Shown: piece by piece, positions 24,301 through 33,423 of the stretch
Layout: the number at the start of each line of letters is the position of its first letter
How positions within the stretch are numbered: the first letter of the stretch is position 1
Origin: Rhynchonema sp. JSB1_4
Lineage: Eukaryota; Nematoda; Chromadorea; Monhysterida; Xyalidae
DNA length: 64,000 nucleotides
NCBI GenBank assembly: GCA_030248065.1
Contig: JASAMV010004664.1
Location: 21,741 to 85,740, forward strand
Direction: 5' to 3'
The notes under the pieces: model-generated
Database searches by the model: none
The model's input: only the letters and a program-made list of their open reading frames with translations
Told to the model about the DNA's origin: nothing
Made by a program: the position numbers and the translations under genes

Positions 24301-27300
24301 GGACCTTACAGTGGAAAAACTTGAGTGGAAAGTTCTGTGGAAAGCTGGGTTGGGTGGAACGCTGGCGTTCCATTTTGCCACTCAAAAACATTGGAAACGC
24401 CACACCTCCCAACCAAACTATGTTTTGCACAACATAGGCGCCCGTGTATTATTGTTCACCACACGAATTCATTTTGCCCACACACAAACACATACATACT
24501 GTACTGTACAGTATATGGGTGGAATTTTCGAAACGGTGTAAAGCTGAAGTGAGCAGAAGCTCAGTTATCAGTTAAAGCTCGGTCGGCGTAGCTCGGTGTA
24601 AAAGTGAAACATTGCCTGTTATTAACGTGGAATGTTTCAAGTTTACACCGAGGTCTATCACACTGAGCTGTCGACCGAGCTGTCCACCGACCTCTACACC
24701 CAACTGACCTTCACACCGTTTCGAAAATATCACCCTCTATTATACGTTACGCCACAACATATGCTATGTTTCAACGCTATAGTATCCATTCCGCTGAACT
24801 TTGCACGCAACTCTCCACCCAACTCTCCACTTCACCCTTTCGTGAAGGGGTGAATACTGCAATCCTCAACGCAGAAGTGTACAAGGTCCTCCAGTGCCGA
24901 GCAAAAGCGTTGTTGTCTAAAAATTAGTCCAGAAATCCAAGTCCATAATTAGCTCGGTAGTCTCTAATTATTGTATGGTTCATATTTTTGTTTGTCATTA
25001 ATTGATCACTAGCTTAGTGTATATATAGTCGCCTTTTGGCTCCGAGAGCTATATATGGTGCATTGCATTCCCGAACTATTTTTGATATATTCATAGTGCT
25101 TCACTTATGATCACTGCCTATATGAAGCAGCTTGTTAACCCAAATAAACATGTTTTTGCGATATGGAGCTTTGTCCATTTATTAGCATGGTGCGGCGGAA
25201 AGGATAACGAGTGCATGTATTTTGGTTCGCATGGTAACCAGCAGACAGCCAGGTCGACAACAATTAGCCAAATATAGAAAGATTCCGCAATAAAAGGTGC
25301 AAAGGCGCTCCATGATTAAAAATATTCTTTGTTAGCGACCTCCGTCTGCTACAAAAACACCGCACAGGTTTCCACCAGGAACTAACTGAACCGTGTAATT
25401 ATACCGGAGTTTTCCATATGAAGCCACTGGAGCTCTATCTGCAAACGGTTCTTTTGGAAAGGGTTCTAAAATTTGTCGAATTCATTGGTAACATCGTCGA
25501 TAGCCAAACTGCTTCACGCACATCCTCATATTCAGGGACCGTAGGTACATTGAATATTTGTATGGTTTCAGCTAAGTGCGGACTTTAAGCTGAACACGGA
25601 AACCGGAACCTGGAAATATTTCCGTGTTTTGTGTTCCGTGAAAATTTTTCAAAATCACGGAACACACAGAAATATTTCAGGGGCACGGAACACGGAAATA
25701 ACGCAGGCATGCAAACGGTGCTTTTCGAGTGATGATGACAAAAGCCAGTGTGCTCAAGTCAGAAGTTTGTGTGTTGACGCGAGTTCCGTGAAAATAAAGA
25801 AAATCACGGAACACGAAAACCGGAAATATTTCCGTGCACGGAAATCTTTCCGTGACACGGAATTGAGTGAAATAATTTTGTATGGGAATTATTTCCGTGT
25901 TCCAGTTTCCGTGTTCAACCTAAGTCCGCCGTAAGAAAACTATGTATAGTTTGTGGGGATTGTTGTGTGGAACATCAAAAATATTGGAGGTTGATTGTTT
26001 GAATTTTTTGCCACAGTCCACCTACCATATTTATATAGAAGCCCGCAGGGAAACGCTTCTGGTGTGGTGTGGGGCTCTACGTGGAAAACACCGTCAGTAA
26101 ATAACCTCGATTTCAATAAGCTTACGATCAGTGCGAGTCTGATAACTACTGTTCATATTCAATACCATGTTTCAACGATCAAATAAAACACGCAAAGACG
26201 CATGAACTGTGGTAGTATTACTAAAAAACCAATGTCCATATTTAATTGCAGACCTTCCTACGATGATGTCATTCTCTGGGGCACGTCATTCGACGCTATG
26301 ATGGCTCACAAAAGTCAGTGGGGCGGGTTACTGTATTTTCCGTAATCGGTTATATACTATACGCACTTCTGCGTTCTTACCGTATAGCTCTAGCTGCCTT
26401 TTTAATATGAAAAAACCAGTGGATCAATTTTCATAGCGAAGACGATCCCTTGACGTTTCAGGCGGTCAGAAGTTGTTCGCCGAGTTTCTCAAGTCGGAAT
26501 TCTCGGACGAAAACATTCTGTTCTGGCAAGCGTGCGAAGAGCTGAAGCGGGAGTCGAACCCGGAGAAGATCGAAGAAAAAGCACGCATCATCTACGAAGA
26601 TTTCATATCAATATTATCGCCAAAAGAGGTGCGTCATAATCTGCGTGCAAAATCGCCGATACATTGTGTACGAAATACAGTATCCATTCTCAGCTTCTCA
26701 AAATTAATTAACACACCCATCAGAATTAGTTAACACAAGACAATCAAAAAGCATGCACGTCATCGGAGCCAATATGCCCTTACCTTCAAATATGCAGATG
26801 AAATTTTCTGCAGTTGGGATAATGAGGAAATTATACTGTACGTACGTATGGGTGCAGAGGGTGCGACTGTTCAGTTCAGGGGTGCTTGCATAATTGTGAT
26901 GATGAGAACATAATCGAACCTGGTGATCAATGTCGGGTCCGAGCTTGCCTTGGCCACGTGACGTGACAGCCTTGTATTGCTGCTACGTTTTCAAGATTTA
27001 CCGAAGTCGCACCACTCAGCGTAAAAGTTCTTCATTTGCTGCGTGGGGAGGTACTTTTATGCGCTGGTCGAATTTAGTGCCGTAAGTAAATCGCGAATAT
27101 CCATAAATCCGAAAAGAAAGTCACGTGACGAAGGCAAGAGCGAATCGGAGATCAGCTTGTTTGCCATATGTTTTGATCTATCGGCCACAGAACAGCGTAA
27201 GGCCTCGCACTCAGACAAACGCGAAAAGAGAAAAAGTTCAGCACAACAGCAACTCATTAACCACGTGCCTGCCTAAACCACAGTGATGCTCAAACAAAAT

Positions 27301-27678
27301 GTTTCAGAGGCTGTTTGGCGAGCTCTGTGGATGATGCTCTGAAAAACTTTTCACTTTAGTCTGAGGGCGGCCTTAGGCCATCGTCGGGAACACTGTCAAG
27401 CCTGATTCGCTTGAATAATAATTTTGTAAGATCAGTAGTAAACGCACATATATTCAATTTGTGATGTTTCACACATTCACATTGATGCGCAGGTGAGTCT
27501 CGATTCACGGGTGCGAGAGATCATCAACACGAACATGGTGCATCCGTCGGCGCACACTTTCGACGGGGCCCAACATCAGATCTACACGTTGATGCAGCGC
27601 GACTCGTACCCAAGATTCGTGTCGTGCACAATGTACAAACGGTTACTTCAGTCATACGGCCAGTTCGAGGACTTATAA
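12319..27678 (+). CDS. RZ-type regulator of G-protein signalling (cysteine-string RGS)
   Basis: Exons 12319-12435 (ATG), 15015-15137, 15919-16010, 23868-23954, 26252-26313, 26462-26628 and 27493-27678 (TAA); phases agree and give about 277 residues. Exons 3 and 4 join to CCFCWCCCCSCSCL, the palmitoylated cysteine string of the RGS17/19/20 (RZ) group. A complete RGS box follows, from SGQKLFAEFLKSEFSDENIL to FVSCTMYKRLLQSYG. RGS proteins speed GTP hydrolysis by G-alpha subunits at membranes; RZ members favour Gi/Gz. The 41-residue second exon is Ala/Thr-rich linker. The first exon is the least certain: its donor (CAG|GTATGG), phase and Thr-rich text fit, but the only strong support is continuity. 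Intron 3 (7.9 kb) holds foldbacks, an A/C tract and an alternative first exon. Motif copies sit 5' of the ATG, within introns and 29 nt after the stop. Confidence 0.9.
12735..12795 (+). other. tRNA-like A-box fragment
   Basis: TGATGGCCGAGTGGCTGAGG matches the D-arm/A-box of Leu/Ser tRNAs and GATCGATACC downstream loosely resembles a B box. The spacing is too short and no acceptor stem closes, so this is not a functional tRNA. It may be a tRNA relic or SINE piece. Confidence 0.25.
13140..15014. other. RGS intron 2, no gene seen
   Basis: Only short frames without coding character are visible. An ATGTTTCA copy lies at 13588. Introns 1 and 2 contain no recognisable transposon. Confidence 0.5.
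16653..16662 (+). promoter_or_regulatory. TGATGTTTCA motif in RGS intron 3
   Basis: First of four full copies within 1.75 kb (16653, 16976 on minus, 17048, 18371), the densest group in the RGS gene. Confidence 0.5.
16976..16985 (-). promoter_or_regulatory. TGATGTTTCA motif, minus
   Basis: RGS intron 3, divergent from the copy at 17048 with 62 bp between them. Confidence 0.5.
17048..17057 (+). promoter_or_regulatory. TGATGTTTCA motif
   Basis: RGS intron 3, extended form AACTGATGTTTCA. The nearest YRNT T lies at 17087, 30 nt downstream. Confidence 0.5.
17692..17938. repeat. Foldback with GACCAGCGTAAA apex
   Basis: Long, well-matched arms (AAGTTGGAGTTATACTTG inverted at the right as CAAGTATAACTCCAGCTT) run to an apex bearing GACCAGCGTAAA and TTTTACGCTGGTC. 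The apex motif recurs at 24137, 53232, 53262, 55240, 55777 and 57388, marking a dispersed family. Confidence 0.75.
18371..18380 (+). promoter_or_regulatory. TGATGTTTCA motif
   Basis: RGS intron 3. CGTT places a YRNT T at 18422, 42 nt downstream. Confidence 0.5.
19591..20171. repeat. 581-bp A/C-only low-complexity tract
   Basis: There is no T and only about seven G in 581 bases, as irregular runs of A and C and not a tandem repeat. Long open frames on both strands here are artefacts of the missing stop codons. It could be genuine simple DNA with extreme strand asymmetry, or an assembly or gap-filling error. Confidence 0.85.
20361..20586. repeat. Foldback family A, copy 3
   Basis: Full-length copy in the large RGS intron, next to the A/C-only tract. 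ATGTTTCA is kept at 20484, while the left apex copy reads TTGGAACATT. A short flanking repeat (CCGTG) may be a target-site duplication, but the other copies do not show it. Confidence 0.8.
22737..22903 (+). CDS. Candidate alternative first exon of the RGS gene
   Basis: ATG at 22737 opens a 55-codon frame that ends at CAG|GTCCGT in phase 2, exactly what exon 23868-23954 needs. The text (KPKQPSATTAVTAQIYYQNI, then a hydrophobic LLTWLPCFPAGIM) looks protein-like and lies alone in a 7.9-kb intron, 964 bp before the next exon. Spliced this way, the protein would keep the RGS box but lose the cysteine string. Other explanations are an unrelated small gene or chance. Confidence 0.45.
24076..24268. 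repeat. Foldback related to the GACCAGCGTAAA family
   Basis: Arms pair CAAATTTTGGTTGAGCT with AGCTCAACCAAAATTTG. The centre has GACCAGCGGTAAAAGTTGTTC and its near-inverse. It directly precedes the outer foldback at 24271. Confidence 0.6.
24271..24846. repeat. Larger foldback with family A copy 4 nested inside
   Basis: The outer arms read TTCACGAAACGGTGGAGTGG on the left and the inverse on the right, where CTCTCCACTTCACCCTTTCG is followed by TGAA. They are built of GTGGA units. Inside lies a complete family A foldback (24517-24735) with both apex motifs intact (24605 on minus, 24632 on plus). The outer element uses a related architecture with a different repeat unit. Confidence 0.72.
25576..25931. 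repeat. Foldback built of CACGGAA/TTCCGTG units
   Basis: The ends GTGCGGACTTTAAGCTGAAC and GTTCAACCTAAGTCCGCC are inverted copies. Between them TTCCGTG, CACGGAA and GGAAATATTTCC recur many times in both orientations. It lies in an RGS intron. Confidence 0.7.
27462..27471 (+). promoter_or_regulatory. TGATGTTTCA motif before last RGS exon
   Basis: Ends 21 nt upstream of exon 27493-27678. An 8-base copy lies at 27299 in the same intron. Confidence 0.45.
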
Positions 27679-27706
27679 TGCCGCCTGCTGCGTCATCAAG
27701 GCCGGC

Positions 27707-27716
27707 TGATGTTTCA
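27707..27716 (+). promoter_or_regulatory. TGATGTTTCA motif after RGS stop
   Basis: Begins 29 nt past the stop codon, extended form GGCTGATGTTTCA, identical over 13 bases to the copy at 399. Confidence 0.45.
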
Positions 27717-27786
27717 CCATGCACCCGCTCGCACCCCATCTGCTACAAGTTGTCCAAGACACCACATTGCGGCTTATAGTAATGTG

Positions 27787-27893
27787 GTCAAATCATCTCG
27801 TCAAATAAAGTCGTCGAACACATGTATTACTTTTCGCGCTCATGTGATTGTGTTCGACGACTTTGTTTGACGAGATGATTTGACGACAAAACC
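27787..27893. repeat. Hairpin 110 bp after the RGS stop
   Basis: GTCAAATCATCTCGTCAAA is repeated inverted as TTTGACGAGATGATTTGAC, with an inner pair around GTCGTCGAACAC. The sequence can form a long stem. It may be a small foldback element or part of the RGS 3' UTR. Confidence 0.6.
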
Positions 27894-27899
27894 ATTATC

Positions 27900-29857
27900 C
27901 CATTTGTAGCAATACTATATGACTATTCTCAGTACATTGGGACGGAGAAGTTCATTTTAATTTAATCTACATACTTACGGCTCAGTCCCCAAACTGTGCC
28001 GTCTTCTTCAGGCCAGACGCGCACGCAGCCATATCCCCACCGCACCACAAGACGCCCGGGCCACGCATTGTCTAAGCGACTTGTTCACATTCTGGCATTG
28101 TTCGCATCTGAGACATTATCGTACTGGTTTAGTTTTAGTAATTGCAGGGTAAAATAGCGATCAATGTACTGTCAGAAAATCCAGCAACACACTTTGATTT
28201 ATCCAGGAAGCCCCTTTCTCACTAATAACAATAATGCACGTACATAGCAAGAAAACAAGGAACCTTGTCGAAAGCAAGGAAATATCAAATCAATGAAAAG
28301 CTGATAAAGAAGCAGACAGCAGTTTCTACGAAAACATAAACAGAATGTAGATGTTCACTGGTCGGGACCCGTGCCTGCGGCCCGGCTACAGCGCCGCGCC
28401 AGCCCCCGAAGACCCGTTAGCATACCCAAAGCTTACCCGTGAAAATTGACCCGTCCGCCCTTCCGAGGGGAGGGGGCCACAAACACATACATACATACAT
28501 ACATACGTCTTCCTGTTTTAGTAGTATAGATGTGCAACATGATGGCAATCAATACAGTAAATAAGTTGAAAAAGCATTTAATGCAATGCCGTCACACGGA
28601 TACAATGCAAAAATCCAATCTGTGTCATGTTTTTATGCAGCAAGGATACATGATGCCATCATGTGAATCAACATCAATACTCCAAGATTTGCCCCACAAG
28701 TCTAAGCGTTTGGGTTTTCCGTGTGCACTTGACATTTTCACAGCTTTTGACACAGCTAGCTTTTTGGCAACATTGGTGAATTTGGTGTCACACAGATAAT
28801 GCAGCACGTTACAGTCAAACAAGGCAAGTAGCACGCCCTGAGCACAAGGGACGGGTTCCAATTGAATGCAAAGCTCAATGAGTTCCATTGTCACACCGAA
28901 ATGACTTTTAACAAAAACTTTTCACCAGGGACATAAACTTTTGAGCCACACTGTGTGTAATAAACATATATGTTGTGTCACTGGATATTGGTCGCACAAT
29001 GACCATATAAGAATTCATCAAGTCTATCCTGATTTTCACGTTCAGTCACTCTTAACCACTGTGCTATTTGTAATTGTCACAAAACATTTTCACCTGAAAA
29101 TAATCCAGCAGATCAGCAACGTTGGCGCAGGTCTGAAACATTCTCTTTACTGCATGATTTGTGTGCGATTGCGCAACGCAACGTTATTGCCCCGTCACTT
29201 TCCCTCTTTACGATTCAGGAAATAAATTTAACCAATTCTTATAAAGTCATTGTGCAACCAATACCAACAATGTGTGGTATCGCGGCGGGGTCTCACAAAA
29301 GGCATACACGCAACAAACATCCCAACTGAGGGCTGAGGGGCTATTTGGACGTTTTCTGAACGAGGCCTCTGGGTGGAGTTTCTAAAAAAACAGACGTTTG
29401 CCCCAATTAAACCCCAGGAGGGGGCAATTAAACTGATCCGGTACATGCTCGCTCACATGCGCAACATTTTATGGGGAGGGGGCATCGAGTTTACGACCAT
29501 ATTAGTTCGGTAGACACACTTGGGCATGACGCTTGGAGTGCAAAACTGGTTTGGCTTTCGTGTAGCAGGTTGTTGTACACACAATGCAATGGTGAGTTAC
29601 TCAGCGATGATTGTAACACATACTGCATCGGCAACGAAAAATGTTGCACACTTGGGCAGAAATAAGTGAACGCTTGCTTTTTGGTAATTTACGTCTCAAA
29701 CTCGAACACCGCATACTCACATACTTTTCGAAATATTTTTCGCTATTTGCCGGTACTGGTCGAGCTTTTCTTTCTTTGCTTTGGTGATTCAAAAAATATT
29801 TTGCAGGTGTACTGTATTTACTCACTCACACCGGACGTTTGTTCTCACATTTTTTCA
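27900..29857. other. Intergenic DNA with partial repeats
   Basis: No secure gene. An ACAT microsatellite lies at about 28488. A 90-codon frame on minus (28894-28625) has some coding character but no relative I recognise. The block 29155-29265 duplicates the 3' end of the zinc-finger locus (30650-30760), and 28985-29025 is an inverted copy of part of it. Confidence 0.5.
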
Positions 29858-30707
29858 GCCATCATGTCAGTCCCCAATCGTGTTTGGAAATGCGCAGAGT
29901 GTGGAAAATCGTTCGGCAGACGCGAGCACCGAAATCGTCATTTACTCACTCACACAGCCCAACGACCGTTCATTTGCGAATCATGTGGTTATTCGTGTAC
30001 GAGGAAGGATGTTCTAACTCAACACACGCGTATAGTACACAACAACGACCGACCATTTGAGTGTGCAACGTGTGGCGCGTGTTTCAATGTGAGATTCGAA
30101 GTGCACATTCACAATCAGGCAATCCATTCCAGTCTGAAGCGTTATCGTTGCGCTGAATGTTCGAAGACTTTCAAGTCACTGTATGGATTGAAGCTGCACT
30201 TGGTGGCTGCACATTCCGGCCAAACACCCCATTCTTGCGCACAATGTGGTCGTTCATTCACACAACTGAGCAACATGCGAACGCATATGAAAATGCATTC
30301 AACAGTGAAGCGATACAATTGCAGCAAATGTGACTATGCCACTGATCACACCTGCAGTTTGAAGACGCATGTGCAAAGTCACCACAGCACGGATCGGACA
30401 TCTCAATGCCCCAAGTGACCGAAAAACTTCAAATGCGAGGTAACACTTCGATTTCATGCGGTCACGCACTCCACAAATCGGCCGCACAAATGTACAGTAT
30501 GTGGGTCCGCTTTCAAAACTGAGGCACACATTGAAACAGCACGAACACATTCATTACGACATCTTGCCATTCAGATGCACCGATTGTGATTACAGCAGCG
30601 CTCAAAGGGGAAACTTGAATACGCATAGACGCCGGATGCATCACGCTTTGCGTGCGATCAAGCAACGCAACGTCACCACCCCGTCACTTTCCCTCTTTAC
30701 GATTTAA
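29858..30707 (+). pseudogene. Nine-finger C2H2 zinc-finger locus, interrupted twice
   Basis: After acceptor TTTTTTCAG the ATG at 29864 opens a frame of 184 residues with six C2H2 fingers (the first CAECGKSFGRREHRNRHLLTH minus its last residue) ending at TGA 30416-30418. The frame continues beyond that TGA with PKNFKCEVTLRFHAVTH, the remainder of finger 7; the TGA stands exactly where the second zinc-binding cysteine belongs. Finger 8 is split by one extra A in the run 30515-30518, after which finger 9 (CTDCDYSSAQRGNLNTHRRR) reads in the other frame to TAA at 30705. C2H2 arrays bind DNA. This is either a recent pseudogene or a good gene with two sequence errors. Upstream exons were not identified. 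Confidence 0.75.
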
Positions 30708-31464
30708 GGGAAAAAATTTGACCAATTTTATAAAGTCATTGTGCAACCAATACACAAACCGTTTGCATCCGCGCATATTATTAACATGCGCACATAACAA
30801 GCATACGGGCAGACAGCGGATCCCCTGTGCGCAAGCCTGCTGCGTGCGCACTGTTGGTGGTTGTGTGTGGGTGGGTGGGTAACTTCATGTGGTTGTGTTT
30901 TTTTACTAATACATTTGCGCACCCAAGTATCTTTGCAAAAGTTGTAGTAAAATGCCTTGGGAACATGATACCGTTATCCGCTGTTCAAGCCCCCACAATC
31001 CGTTAAGAACTTTTTTCGCTTGAACATTGACCAAAACTTGGAAAGTTTTTTACTTGAAATATGACTTTTTGAGTCACCCTGTACAGCCAAGTAGCACATT
31101 TTGGCCAGGAAGCATCTGCAGGAGCGTAGAATCCGAATGTTTATTCAATTTTTCAAAACGGTTCGCGCTAGTCTAAGTTATAACGTTTTCAATTTTTTTT
31201 GTCCGGGTGCAAAATGGGTGCGCAGGTGGAATATACAAAAATGGTCATATCTCAGGAAATAAGCTGAGTTGAGCCGAAAAAATTGGCCGGCTTATCTAAC
31301 TTACCAAGCACGTTAATGTGGCACCCAAAAGTCAAAAAAACCTTAATTTGCCTCAACCCCGTGCGTATAGCGGTCGAACTTCTCGGGCAAACCGTCTTAA
31401 ACAAATAATATGAATCTGATCTGGGAACGAAAAAAAATAAAAATGCTTTTGTTTGGTACTTCAG
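30708..31464. other. Spacer between zinc-finger locus and next exons
   Basis: No coding signal. About 31060-31085 (TTTTTGAGTCACCCTGTAC) resembles 28935-28955 (TTTTGAGCCACACTGTG), so the two may be ends of one degraded element spanning the zinc-finger locus. Confidence 0.4.
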
Positions 31465-32345
31465 GGCGAGTTTTCACTCCGTGACGACTACCTGAGACAC
31501 ATCAAGTCACATGTGGACGAATCAGCTACAACCGCAGCTCATGTGAGCGAGGAAACTTTTTTGTTGTTTTTCTGAATTTTTCTAAAGAACAATCTGTATT
31601 AAAAAATTTCGTGCACCTGTGAAGCTGGAGGAAAAATAGGATGTTTAATCACAGACTGGCGAGCTACACACCCCCACAACCCGTGCCAGTGAAACATCAA
31701 CATCATCTAGTGTTACGATGGCCAGGTCGACCAAGTCGACCAAACCGAGGATCTTGGGCTCACGAAGAGCAGTGAAGCGTCTGGTACTCGATGACGAATC
31801 GAGCTATTCGTCCGTTAGCAAAACTTTTTTTTTGAAAGGACTCGCATCCCAATTCTAAATTAGAGCTTACGAAGACGCTTCAGGGCCAGTCCATGATGAT
31901 CTGAACAGTACAAATGTTTCATTGCCTGTCAAAGTCAAATCACAGTGGACGGGCCTAGACTCTATTTTTTTAATCACGCACCAAAAAAATCTTACAGGAC
32001 GACAAAGTTTCGGCTGACAAAAACCCGTTTGTTCTGACCGAGGCCGCCGAGGCCAGTTCCGATTCGTTGTTCAGCAGTGAACGGGAATCAGAGGAGGAGA
32101 ACGAAAGTCCGGTCGAGACTCAGAGGGTATGTAATCTACTTCTGATCTAAACCTGAATGTTTTTGATTGACTAATTAAGTAAAGATGAAAAAACTTATAC
32201 ATACCATCCACTGCCGCCACATGCGTGCTAATCGCCATTAATAAGCAGATGAACGTAAACATGATGCCCAATTATTTATTTCCAGACTATGGGTGTCACA
32301 CCGCAGACCAGTAAAAGGCCGTTGAAGCGAAATCGTCAGGTTTGA
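31465..32345 (+). CDS. C-terminal four exons of an unidentified, possibly zinc-finger, gene
   Basis: Exons 31465-31542, 31655-31813, 31998-32126 and 32286-32345 (TGA) are all phase 0 with good sites, giving 139 residues plus whatever lies upstream. The first exon reads FSLRDDYLRHIKSH, like the second half of a C2H2 finger. The second is Ser/Thr-rich and then basic (STKSTKPRILGSRRAVKR). The third is acidic and serine-rich (SSDSLFSSERESEEENESP). The last is basic (TSKRPLKRNRQ). This looks like a nuclear protein tail. The exon carrying the first half of the finger should lie between 27.9 and 31.4 kb; the damaged nine-finger locus lies there, but I see no clean join. The minus-strand motif at 31690 falls inside exon 2. 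Confidence 0.6.
31690..31699 (-). promoter_or_regulatory. TGATGTTTCA motif, minus
   Basis: Antisense in the Ser/Thr-rich coding exon 31655-31813. An 8-base copy follows at 31914 in the next intron. Confidence 0.3.
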
Positions 32346-32666
32346 TTGGGGATTGGGGATTTTCTTTCACCTGAAAAAAAACCATAAACTTTGACGGAAA
32401 AAAGTAAAAAAAGGCGCATCTAAATGCTGTATTCTGACTGATTCAACACAAACGATCAACACTGATAATAATGTGCGTGGTGTGTTCTGCCTGACTGGTT
32501 TCTGGTTCTGTTATACATACATAAGCAGCAAATACGTACTATAAATCATATACCCACAATGCAATTTTTTTATCCGAAGTTCACAAAAAATCATCAGTAA
32601 CTATGAAAGATTTTTCACTAATATAAACGTACATACTATTTCATTAAAACACTGTTACAATTGCAT

Positions 32667-33423
32667 TTACACATAAAGTTTGCCAGACAGATTGTGGACA
32701 GCAGCATTGAAAGTCACAGCGTGACCATCTTTGCGCAAATAAGGATGCCTACGCACGCAATCCGTTTCGTCATTGTAACGGATGAACATGCAATGCGAAA
32801 CTGGTATCTGTGAAAAATTCCATGATCTATTCACAAACTCAATCACCAATACCCAGTAGTGCCAGTAGGTTCTTCCCTTTGTCACACGTCGCACGTGCTT
32901 TAACATACGGCTCATCAGAATGCAGTGGTAACCAGAATCGAACAACAGGGCGCGAAGATCCTGAACTGGTATCAGTATTACCCACTATGTCACTTTATTC
33001 GGTGTTTGGCTCCAGTTTAAATTTACCATTTACATCCATTTTTTGCCACCCTTTCGATTAACCTTCGATCATTTGCGACACCAACCATTTTTTCTCAACC
33101 AGCCAAACGATAGGAAAATTGATTAGCAGAGATGCTGGAGAAGTCATATTCAATACCTTTCGAAGGCAAATAAGCATTTTTTCATGGACACGTACGATTA
33201 CCATGTGTAACGCGCGCGGGAACACATGACGAGCAAATAGAAAATACTTGCAAACAAAGGAGCAAAAAGTTTTATCTTGACCGACATTAATAACGAACTC
33301 CCACAATAAACAATCGAAAAACGAAAACAGGTACACAAAATTGATGAACAGAGCAGCGATAAACCAAAAAGTGTGATTATAGGAGCACACACGACACTGT
33401 CCCCATGTGAAAAAGCGGCTCAT
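32667..33423 (-). CDS. Complete three-exon gene of unknown function, membrane-spanning N-terminus
   Basis: On the minus strand: 33423-33063 (ATG), 32965-32853 and 32807-32667 (TAA), with introns of 97 and 45 bp. Phases agree exactly, giving 204 residues. Residues about 18-48 are strongly hydrophobic (WFIAALFINFVYLFSFF), consistent with one or two membrane segments. The rest is basic with scattered cysteines, and near the C-terminus reads CVRRHPYLRKDGHAVTF. I do not recognise the family. The gene is convergent with the plus-strand gene ending at 32345 and may share a 3' intergenic region of about 320 bp. The structural model is well supported by phase; function is unknown. Confidence 0.6.

Noticed and set aside
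9345..24510. Frequent TACTGTA/TACAGTA palindromes
   Set aside because: Short, AT-rich and scattered without a fixed context. I could not show enrichment beyond base composition.
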